A stretch of 64,000 nucleotides of DNA from Durusdinium trenchii (Eukaryota; Sar; Dinophyceae; Suessiales; Symbiodiniaceae), in contig CAXAMN010021984.1 in assembly GCA_963970005.1 (NCBI GenBank), positions 432,707-496,706 of the forward strand, given 5' to 3'. The translations under genes and the position numbers were made by a program. The notes beneath the pieces were generated by a model, which saw nothing but the letters and a program-made list of their open reading frames with translations, did no database searches and was not told where the DNA came from. Position 1 is the stretch's first letter. Each line of letters opens with the position of its first letter. Shown piece after piece: positions 31,436 to 41,149 of this stretch.

Positions 31436-31660
31436 GGAGCTAGTGCTAACTAGAGCGGGATCCAGCGGAGCTAAAGCGAACCAGAGCTACAGCTAACTGG
31501 AGTTAGCGCTAACTAAAGCTCGATCTGACTGGAACTAAAGCTGACTAGAGCTAAGCGAACCACGGCTAGAGCTAACTGGAGTTAGAGCTAAGAACTGACT
31601 GGAGCTAAAGCTGACTAGACAGACCTACCTGGAGCTAGAGGGCTGACTGGAGCCAGAGTT
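31436..31660 (+). repeat. Degenerate GAGCTAACTGG/GAGCTAAAGC repeats
   Basis: At least ten imperfect units around AGCTAACTGGAGTTAG and CTGACTGGAGCTAAAGC. The unit is short (about 12-20 bases) and shuffled rather than strictly tandem. Confidence 0.85.
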
Positions 31661-31708
31661 GTTGAAAGTCCGTAACACGGAAGTTTTGCACACTAAACTT
31701 GCTTTGGA

Positions 31709-31790
31709 CATACATATAATTACATATATATATATATATAAGTGTGTGTGACACTGTGTGTGTGAAAAACATATATATATATATATATTC
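31709..31790 (+). repeat. TA and GT microsatellites
   Basis: Two TA runs separated by a TGTGTGTGACACTGTGTGTG segment. Confidence 0.9.
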
Positions 31791-31794
31791 AGTG

Positions 31795-33250
31795 TGCTGG
31801 TTTAACTCCACCCTTTAACTTTAGCCAATGCCGATGCCCAATGCACTGTCGTCATGACTTGATGCAGGTCATGGCTGCGTGAGGCACGGCATTTCCACTG
31901 CACGGGTGATGATCTCATGACCTGCTTCAACACTGCCATGTCGTGCCTCGATCTGCAAGAACGATTTGATGATTCAGAATCCCGCGGTAGAGCGACTCCA
32001 CCCAAACCTTTGTAGAGCGACTCCACCCAAACCTCCCAGGTCCTAGTGCAACCCATTTTGACATTTTGTGGACCATCAGCCAAGGTACCAGCGAGTAAGT
32101 TGTCCGTCTCGTAAAGTCAGTCAGTCGACACATCAAAGGCAGGAACACGGAAGATCCATGAACTTTGAATGACCATCAACTGAAGAGCAAAGCTAGCTAT
32201 ATAAAGGATGTTAAGAACGAACCAGTCATAGGACAATCCATCACCAGTCCAACATCAGTCGTGACCCGTTGAGGTGCTGTGAAGATCCATCAACTTGGAA
32301 CTCTTGCCTCCAAGTGCTGGACAATCTCCTAGAGGCCGAGCGGTCTCTCGGACGGCCAAGCACCTCCCAGGGCCTACAGTATATCGGTGAACTGATGCTG
32401 ACTGGGAACTTTGGACCATTGGACAGGTGAGATTGAAGTCCGGAACCTTCGAGATTACTTTGTACATTTGCTTGTGCATGTTTGATCATTTTTGTAAATC
32501 CTTCCGAAGCGTCGTTCCCAGCTTCCCATTGGTTGACCCGTGCTCCGGCATCTCAAGAATGCAGGCCACCATCAAGCCAGACCAGAAGAGTTACAGATCG
32601 CCAATTCGCGGCACCGGGTATGGAACTGGTCATGAACCCCAGCTGGGTTGGAGCCGTTGGCGTAGTGATTTGACCACTTGCTTTTGAGGAATCACAAGCT
32701 CCCGATCCACGATGCAGCTAAGTTGTCACTCATCCTCTACTCTAACTCTAACTTGAAGTCTTCACACAGAAATGTGGGTCTTTGCACGACTGAACGTGGC
32801 AACGTTATCATGATCTATTCGCGCAGAACTGAAAGGGGTTCTCCTACTCGAAGGGAACATCAAGATACCAAGGCTGGCGCACAGCCATTGGGCTGTTGGA
32901 AAGCATGGTGCGAGGTGGGGGTTCAATGTCCATGTTCAATCATTTTTGTATGAAGCACACGATGATGACTGAATGCGGGCAATTCTACCTGCTCCCATTG
33001 CGACTCTTTTTTGAGACGAGGTGCCATCAATGACGACGACCACTCAGCCCTGTCAGCGACCATTTGGGCTGCGGAGGTGCCAGAGCACGGCTCACAAGAA
33101 GATGAGAGAGAGGGGAGAGAGAGAGAGAGAGCCCAATAGAGGTGGCCTCCAACCTAGAATCTAAGAAGCAATGGCCTCCAACCTACTAGCAATGGCCTCC
33201 GAAGCGATGGCCTTCAACCCAATAGAAAGCATAAGCTACAACCCCAAATC
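31795..33250. other. No firm gene; repeats at the right end
   Basis: Short open frames on both strands (for example 32427-32687 plus, 31802-32083 minus) have no motif. Repeats TTTGTAGAGCGACTCCACCC and GGTAGAGCGACTCCACCC lie at about 31985-32035. A GA run sits at 33104-33132. Confidence 0.4.
33141..33240 (-). repeat. Dispersed repeat family B, inverted cluster
   Basis: Repeated GGCCTCCAACCTACTAGCAA and AATGGCCTCC units, the reverse complement of the family B core at 4954-4984. Confidence 0.85.
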
Positions 33251-33259
33251 TGAGCAGTT

Positions 33260-33480
33260 TCTGGCCAGGTTGCGGGTTTGCCTGCCCAATCTGTGCCGAC
33301 GCGGTTGAAAAGAGCATGGCTTGATTCAAGAGAATCAAGGGAAAGCCTTTCGCGCACTAGTTCACTAGTTGCACCGACTGGCGCGCGTGTGTGCGCTCAA
33401 TTAGCAAGCGTCGGGCATCTCCATCTTTCGACTGCTCAAGCGTTGCCGCCACCATATTCTGTGCGTCGGGCCTCGAGTTG
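33260..33480 (+). CDS. Possible exon, unidentified
   Basis: A frame at about 33375-33465 reads LARVCAQLASVGHLHLST and TAQALPPPYS, with moderate coding signal. It may precede the exon at 33521. No motif. Confidence 0.25.
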
Positions 33481-33520
33481 ACTTCAGGCTTGGCAAAGCT
33501 CCAGCGGAAGAGCCTGCTAG

Positions 33521-33763
33521 GGCCTCAACGAGCTGGCGGGGCTTTGTGCTACTACCTCGCGCCCCTGCGATGTCGCTATGTACACTTTACTACGAGTAGC
33601 GCATCACAAGGCGTACTGCTACACTGTTGCTGCAGCAAGGCGTACTGCTTTCCAAGAGCTCAGCCGCTATCAAGGCCGACCGACCATGTTGCCGCTGTTA
33701 GCACAACTTGCATTGAAAGGAGCTGTAGACATTGCTCTAGACAACCAGCATTTTGATCTCTAG
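33521..33763 (+). CDS. Exon of an unidentified gene
   Basis: After the acceptor CTGCTAG, an 81-codon frame reads GLNELAGLCATTSRPCDVAM and continues with FQELSRYQGRPTMLPLLAQL to a TAG. Composition is coding-like. It looks helical and could be part of a repeat protein. No family recognised. Confidence 0.4.
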   Translation, partial: GLNELAGLCATTSRPCDVAMYTLLRVAHHKAYCYTVAAARRTAFQELSRYQGRPTMLPLLAQLALKGAVDIALDNQHFDL

Positions 33764-33841
33764 TCTTTTCTACATCTTTCTACACCAAGCTGCTGCAAGC
33801 TTCTTCACACCACCAGGCTGAGGATCATCCAAAGTCAACAG

Positions 33842-34024
33842 GTGATAGCAGTGCTTGATGGAAGATCCATTCCTCTTCCACCTGCACTTCGAGCCGGCCT
33901 CGGGGCCTCTTTTGCTGCCAGGTGGCCGTGCCCCAGCCTCGGATCTGCCGCCCTTGACAGGCTTGGGCTCCATCAACGCACAGCAGCCCTTGAGCTCAGT
34001 GTGGAATCGGGTGTGCTACGATAA
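33842..34024 (+). CDS. Possible exon, unidentified
   Basis: A GC-rich frame (AVLDGRSIPLPPALRAGLGA and onwards, ending ELSVESGVLR) lies 80 bases after the previous exon. A second frame over the same bases is also open, so the reading is uncertain. Confidence 0.28.
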   Translation: MIAVLDGRSIPLPPALRAGLGASFAARWPCPSLGSAALDRLGLHQRTAALELSVESGVLR

Positions 34025-36120
34025 GAGATGGTAGCTCATGTTCGATCAGTAGCTGAATCCAGTGCATTTCATCGGGATAATTTCCCGAAAGAATCCTGAA
34101 GAGTTGGGTGAATGTTCATGAATATTCAACTGTAGTGTGCGAAAGGTGTTGTGGCTAAAAGATTTGGCTTGATAAATAAACTTCAGACTTCAGAAACCAC
34201 GCAGGAGTCTGTAAGATCTCTGAGTTGCAGCAGCTGCAGGTTTTGGAAGTTGTTCCTGTAGCTTTTGAAACTTATCCCATGCGAACTGAGCTCATCACCG
34301 AGGCTTTTCTCTGCCTTTGTTCCCACCAGTCCATCTCTCATGGCGCCTCCACGCAGAGGCGTGTGAAGCAACGACATGTCTTCGCGGGGCTAGTTGGGTC
34401 AGGAACACACATGTATTATCATGTATTTCACTCTAAATTTCTAAATGCAGGAATTAGCAGTAAACCTGTTACAGCAAATTGCTATAGTGGTAAAGTGTTG
34501 CACCAAGGGTTTGCTCTGATGCTTCCACCTGAAAGTTGGGTTCATGGTGTGTGGCAGTAGGGGAGGGCATTCAATGGCATTCAGGGTGTCGAAGGAGGCC
34601 CTTCCACTGTGCAAGGTCATTTGGTTCGACGTGCTGCGACATCGCAGATGTGACACGCCAGATTTCCAGTGAACAGGTTTTACACCCTGGCTGGATTCTC
34701 TGTGTACATAGAGTTGGGCATGTTGGGCTGCATATGGCAAGCTTAAGATGCTGTGTACAGCTCTCGTCCAGGAAGCGAAAGCCGCACATCGATTTGACGT
34801 GATGCTTTGCATGTGTTTGCTATGTGTGGCAGTGGCACTTTGCTTCATTTCGAGCGGAGGAGTGTGTCAGTGTAGCCTGCAGGTCCTCAAGCTCAAGTGT
34901 GAACACCTCGAATTGAGCTGAGCTCCTCAATGCAAAATGGGTCCATTAGGTCGTGCTAATCATTTGAATGTAATAGATGATTTGTTGTATCATATGCAAC
35001 TAAGGGGGTGAAAAAGACCATACGCCCATGGCTAGGCCACTAGGTGCAAATAAGGCACGTCAATGTGAATGCACACACACACATATATATATTATATAAT
35101 ATATATATGTAATTACTTGCATTCAGAATTGCACCATGTAAAGCGGAAATGGTTTGCCCCTAGGGCCATAGGAGCAAATAGCATGACAGCACCATGAACT
35201 GCCTTGAGCCTTTCATTTGCATGTTGCACAGCCACCAATGCAGTGCAGATGGGCCAAGGACCCAGAACAATTCCGGAACAGTTCATTTTGCATGTTTCAC
35301 TTAACAGTCATTTTGATACAGCATGACCAATGACGACATGTGCGGGATTTTCAGCTCCCGCTTCAGGAGCACAGGTGGCCAGCCCAGCAGAAGAGCAGGA
35401 GGGGATGTCAATACCAAGAGCTGACTGATGCACACCAACACTATCCAACACTCCAGGTGGCTGGGAACTTTCTGGATGGAGCACCCTTTGAAAAGGTCGT
35501 TGCACCGCCTCTGCAGGCAGGGCGGTTGGCCAAACTCGGCCGACAAACAAACACGAAGAGCGCAAAAGACTTTTGCTGCAGCATTTGGAGATGCTTTCCA
35601 CTTTCTAACTTTCGTGATCCTTTCTCATCCTATCAACCTTTGGCTGTCCCACGGTCCCACGGCGTGTTGAGGCAGAGCAGACATCCTGTGTGCTCCTCTT
35701 GGATCACCAGTTCGGAGCTAAAAGTCCGGTACAAGGGGATGAAAAGGACAACTTAGAGGGGAGGAACAGTTTTGTATCTCAATAGCCCTTTCCACTTGCA
35801 TCTTTTGTTTAATGAGACTGAATCGCAAAGGAAGTGCTCTCGAGGTTGCTCTGCTCCTGCCTCTCTTTCTGGACAACAGTTGTCGATGTTGCGCGAGCCA
35901 GTGCAGCGTGCCCAAGGCTCAGAGGTTTCCTTTCGGAGGCTTAATGTGAAGCATGGCACTTGAGACGGCATCATGCAACAACATGTAACAGCATGTCATG
36001 TTTGTCAGCCTAGGCAGGCATTGGCATCGGCTCTTTGCTGGGCAGAAGTGGTTAGAACTTTGCGTGCAGAATGGCCAATAACTTAGTCTACCTGCTCACA
36101 TTGCTGCTTTCCAAATATGA
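34025..36120. other. No firm gene
   Basis: A 138-codon plus frame (35340-35756, with FLDGAPFEKVVAPPLQAGR) is the best candidate but is matched by open frames in other phases. CA/TA microsatellites lie near 35071-35110. Otherwise nothing is recognised. Confidence 0.35.
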
Positions 36121-36121
36121 G

Positions 36122-38060
36122 CCCATTGAGCCAGGCGGGGTGCTCAAAGAGCAGCGCCTCAAGTTATGGCGGCACCTCACAGCAGTTGAGCCTGAGATTG
36201 CTTGAGTTTATGATATGTGATGCAGTGAGGCTGTGCTCAAATAGCAGGGCAGCACTCGGGGTTTCAAACTTCCAAAACTTGCTGGTAGATAAATGCAAAC
36301 AATATAGATAGAGCTTTGACACAAGACCGATTCATGTTTGGCAATCAGCGCCTCGAAAAGGAGGCAGCTGACTAACGAATCTGTTGCTCGCAATAGGTGG
36401 CCGAGATTGAAGCGGGCCGGTTCCCAAGTCTTTAGTGCATGAGTTCACGGAAGACCCCCAGCAAGACCTATCAAAGCACCATCAACCAATCACACCCCTG
36501 CATCCAACCATGCAGTTGGGAGTGATGCTTCCAGTATTTGTCCTGCCATGATTCCGATTCCGCCTGCGTAGAGCCAGGTTGGTGCCGAAAGTTGGGCGTC
36601 CAAAGTTCCGCTGACGCCTTTCATGCGCTGTTGCAGCAGCCACTGCCCAAACCTGAGTCATTCTTTTCTTTAGGCAAACTTGCGTCATCGGTAGTCTGTA
36701 GCCTGAAGATGGAGCATATAACTGATTGCAGGGTGGATGGCGCGGTCGAGATTCACTGCCAAAAACCGTTCCCCACCTGACACCATGTCCCTCATACCAC
36801 CTGACAGGTCACAATCGAAGATCTCCGAAATTGAGCGAGATGTTCATCGTACATATCCTTCTCACCCACGCTTTTGCGGAGAGGAAGGCCTATTTTGTAT
36901 CGGTGGATGGTTCTGGTGAGTCACGTGAGCCATGCAGTGGGAATTGTTGTCCAATTGGGTTCCTCAGAGAATGCAGCCGCCTGTTGCACAGGTGTTAGAG
37001 GCCGAGTTGAACTGTCTCAGGTGGCGGGCACACGAACTTAAACCACACTCCTGCAGAAGATGAAACCCCGAATCGCAGGTGTTGCAGGCAGTGGTGCTGG
37101 CAGAGTTCTGACCTTTGTTTGTACGGTGATTGTTGGCACAAGATGCACAAGCTGATCATAATTGATCATAAACAATTGACTAAGTGGCTGTTGGGGTTGG
37201 TGGTGTTAAGACCTCTAAGGCCCAATGTTGGCTACTGCCAAGGGATGAACTTTGTTGCAGCCACGCTGTGAAGCTCTCAGCACTTTCTCATCCAAGATGT
37301 TGAAAACCAGCTTGTCCTGAGGTGTTGAACAAGCAAGCTGAAGTAACAATAGGAGTCAGGTTGTAGTGCACTAATTACAGGGCGCCAGTAGGTTGGAGGC
37401 TGGAGGCCATTACTAGTAGGTTGTAGTGCACTACAGGGATCTCTTCATGTTCCATTGACGCGTCGGTTTCCTACTGAGTCCCAAGGTTGATACACGTGGA
37501 CTCGGTGCAGGAGGCATTTTGGCTTCTTTTGACGTTGCTGCAACGCAGCACCCTCGGCATCCTGTTCATCAGCTGGAAAGACCTCGTGTTGATTGAGGTT
37601 ATCACTTCCGATGTGTTTTTGCCCCAGGGGCAGGGCACCCAGCAATGAATGGAGCAGGATGCCATTTTCTAAGTCCGTGCAGCAAGGTGGAAAGGCTTGC
37701 GCAACGTTGCACAAATGTGTTTCATGAGCCCCATGAGCGCGGCAATTCCGAAGAGCATTGCCAAGGTCCCACTTGTCCCGTTCGAAGCCTAGAATCTTTT
37801 CTTGATGGTGCCTGCCACCCGGTGGCGCCCTGATGCTTTGTGCGGGGAGCTCTCTCAAGGCTTAGAGTCTTCCAATTTGCTGGTCTGGTGCAAAGAAGCC
37901 TTCCGCATCTATGGCGCCACTTGCGGGAGGCGACACCAGTTGTTCTGAAGCTTGTGTGCTTGCACAGTTGGGTGCATCATGTCTTTGGCAGGATGGGCAC
38001 TCCCTGGAGATTTTCGCACATCAATGCGCGAGAAACCGAGCCTGCCGTTTGTTGAAGCTG
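36122..38060 (+). CDS. TBC-domain Rab GTPase-activating protein
   Basis: Exons at about 36122-36205 (KEQRLKLWRHLTAVEPEIA), 36396-36433, 36585-36675 (SADAFHALLQQPLPKPESF), 36808-36888, 37206-37268, 37511-37600 and 37849-38055. The TBC domain is clear: SEIERDVHRTYPSHPRF carries the arginine finger motif I-x-x-D-x-x-R. RPNVGYCQGMNFVAA carries the glutamine finger Y-x-Q. EAFWLLLTLLQRSTLG and LPHLWRHLREATP follow in the usual order. TBC proteins switch off Rab GTPases in membrane traffic; keeping both fingers suggests an active GAP. The exons are unusually small. The piece between the two fingers is weakly supported (about 37065-37110), and the last exon can be read in two frames after the acceptor at about 37960, so the C-terminus is uncertain. 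Confidence 0.75.
37370..37432 (+). repeat. Dispersed repeat family B copy
   Basis: AGTAGGTTGGAGGCTGGAGG and ACTAGTAGGTTGTAGTGCAC in an intron of the TBC gene, with ACTAGTAGG overlapping the core of family A. Confidence 0.75.
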
Positions 38061-38644
38061 CTAATGAGGGCATAGCGTGGGTTGTGTATCACGTAAATAC
38101 TGTCAAGCGAAGGGAAGCAAAGCTTGCAAACCGTTGAGCCACGTTTTGGGTGGCTTGGCATGCTTGTACTTTGGCGGTTTGTGAGTCCAGTTCCGTGGTT
38201 CAGAACAGCTTGTGACCCGAGGTTTTGACTCTTTTCTCGTACAGCTTGGAGCCATGCCCTCATGTGGGGTGTGTGTGTTGAAGTGATTCAGTGCGGACAT
38301 TAATTGCATGATAGCAAGCGATGTGGCTCCAAAACTGAGACTCAAGTTCTCCCGCAGGCTTTTGGTATGTTCAACCGGTTGCCAGGGTTTCGCTTCTTGA
38401 TTTTGAGACACTGTAGCATCTACTCAACTCAGTCGCTAATATTGTTACAACGAAGTACTTACAGTATACACTTCAAGGGCGAAGTCCAGCACTGCCACAC
38501 AAGGTGCGGAATACCTGCTATTTTACGCTGTATCGAGGGGTTGTGTCGTTGTGCTCCATGAAGGCCATCTTGGAAGGGTTTAGCGAGGGTTCACGTCACT
38601 TGCCGCAGTAGCCAGGTTGTTCCGCATGGCCCACCGCACTTGTC

Positions 38645-40620
38645 ATGCTGTGCAAGTGGGGCTGGTCCGGCATAGCCCCTGCAGCACGACACACGCTGCG
38701 TGTATTGTACGTGCGACCCTCCAGCAGTCTGATTCAATCAGAGAGAGGGAAAAGTGCAGTGAGCCTTCCAGAGCGATTACCTTTGGCGGAAGATCCTGGT
38801 GAATGTTCTTCCTACAAATATACCGAGCCTGGTGCTGCCCGCCAGGCGCTCCACTATTTGGCGACCCTGCCCTCTGAGAGCTCTGAGAGCTCCGAGCCAC
38901 ACATGCTCCGGATTCGCGCCCTATGTGCCTTGCGTGGAGCCCTGAGCTCTCCACAGGAAGAGCTGCGGGACTTGGCGCAGAGTACGGTCGAAGAGTTGAA
39001 GGCGGACGAAACCTGCTCGATCGACTCGGTCCATGGATCTCTACGACGTTTCGTGATGGACGCTTCAGCTGTGGAGCTGGAGATTGAGGATGCGGTCGAC
39101 GACTTGGTGACAGTGTGGCCGGCACCGCAGGACGCGTTTCTCTCGGTCTTTAACAATGCCCATGGGAGGTTGATGCTGAAGCGTGTGAAGCCTATGGATG
39201 TACTTTGGGTACCAGAGCACAGGCCGGAAGGAACCCCACACTCTGCACACGCCTTTTTGCGCATGGTCCAGTTGAAGAAGGGTCCCTTCTACCGGGACAC
39301 TGACTACATCCTGGTCACCAAAGCAGAGTACAATCATTTTCCGTGGGTCATGGAGCAAATCCGAGTTAAAGCTCAAGAATTCTTCTATCAGTATCGATCA
39401 GTTGAACTCAAAGCCGGCAGACAGAAGCTCTCATTGCATCGTGAGGCGGATGCCTTCATCACCATGATTGCAGAGAAACTTTTCTCTTTGGCGATGATCC
39501 TGCATATGCCCTCAATCCTGGAACGACAAGCAATGTTGGACGCCTCTGGCAGTTCTCAGTACCGCTGGCTCTTCGCCCAGCACTTCCAGCAGCTCCCACC
39601 CCCGCTGGAGGCGGTGAAAATCGCCTTCGGCATCGATGCCGCAGAGTGGAACGAGAACCTCACGGCCGACAGCATCTTCATGGATTGGCAAAGATCCAAC
39701 CTATGGAGGAGAAAACGCACCTCCAAGCTCAAAAAGGAGAAGATCTTTCCAACAGTCAAACAGCTAGGTGACATGGCTTTAGCCACACATCTCCGACATC
39801 GCCCCTTTGTTTCAATGCTGCAAGAGCTCAACGCAGTGGAGGAGCCTCTCTTGCGGCCGTGGTACCGGCACATTCGCCCCGAGGAGCCCATCCTCAGCGT
39901 CGTCTGGTCCAGGGAGTTCCTGAAAAGCCTCAGCGCGTATTGTGCGAATGCCTTGCAAGCCTTGGAAGTGGTACAACCTGATAGATCAGCTTCCATGTCA
40001 CCTCTCAGGATCATGTGCGTCGGCAGCAGTTGTTCACGCCTGCGACTCTATTTGCATTATTTGTTGTCCAAATTCCTGAAAGACAAGGCGCAGGACCTCA
40101 AGATGGTTGCCTTGGTCCCAGAACGTCGGACCAGCCACCGGGTGCAGGTTGCTCGTTGGCCTCCCTTACCTATGGAAGTCAGTGGCTTTGATCCACCAGA
40201 AGCTGGTTATACCTTGGAGGAGGCTTTAGAAGCCTATGCTCCAACCTTGGTGCTTTGTAGTTGTATGCCTCCAAATATCGATTGGTCTTCCTCTTTCCGT
40301 CGTTCTGCCAGTGTCATGGAATATCTACTCATTGGTCCAGCGGATTCCACCCGCAGTGGTCAGCTGCTGGAGACCTGGGGTCTTCGCAACGGCTTCGGGA
40401 AGCCACCAGAGCCGCCCTGGGCGGGCCGCTTCACCCGGCACGAGCTGCCCGAACTGGGCCGGTGGCTGTTGGGCACCGATGACGCGCCAGGACGGGTGGG
40501 AACCAACCGTGTGGTGAGCTTTCGGCGCCTGGTGAAGCCAAGCTTCACCCTGGCGCTGGACCAAAGGATGTGGCCGGAGTTGACCAAAAATGGGACAGGA
40601 GTCACAGGAGCTGAGCTTGC
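38645..40620 (+). CDS. Large protein with methyltransferase-like C-terminal half
   Basis: The largest exon in the window: one frame open from the ATG at 38645 for over 640 clearly coding codons. The N-terminal half is helical and acidic, with serine repeats (SESSESSE) near residue 77. From about residue 455 a strand-glycine segment LRIMCVGSSCSRLRLYLHYL is followed at about 530-585 by LVLCSCMPPNIDWSSSFR and EYLLIGPAD...LLETWG. This resembles uncharacterised plant and protist proteins with a Rossmann-like methyltransferase fold, where an acidic-strand C-M/P-P-x-x-x-D-W loop is typical; the match is from memory. No classical S-adenosylmethionine motif is certain. The last coding-like stretch ends near 40600. 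The frame stays open to 40903, but its hydrophobic, T-rich tail looks like intron sequence, so the true 3-prime end is unknown. Frequent good codons and lack of introns in 2 kb contrast with neighbouring genes. Confidence 0.6.
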
Positions 40621-41149
40621 CCATTTGGTTCTGATGTTCTGCACTTTTTTGCATGCATTTTGGCTGGCACATTTTGATAAAAACAATGCTGTTGGTCTGG
40701 TTGGCAAGACTTTGAGTGCAATTTGTAAAGCCTGCTCTTGCCAGAAGTCTTGGAAGCCTTTCCACAAAAAGGGTGATGTTTTTCTCTTTGGCATTCTTTG
40801 GCTAAACTTTGTTGCTTCACGTTTTATGTTGCTGTTGTTTCAATGGGATCGTGGCATCCAGTTTTTTTCAATGGCCACTTCTCCCATTCATCCTCACCAG
40901 TAACGGGGTCAGTAGCCAACAACTTTTCATGGAGGTTCTGCTTCTTTGACTCAGGCCTGATCTTCTGGCTCATGTCTATGATGTTTTCTTCCTGCTTGGA
41001 TGGAAGGTGCAAACAAGATCTATACAACTCAAACGGCACAAACGCAACCGTGCTGTTGACAGGCGGTCTTCCGGATAGGCGTGGGCATGCGTGGGCTGAT
41101 GGATGGCATCGAACTGCACCCTGATAGATCATGTTAGCTCCATGGGTGC

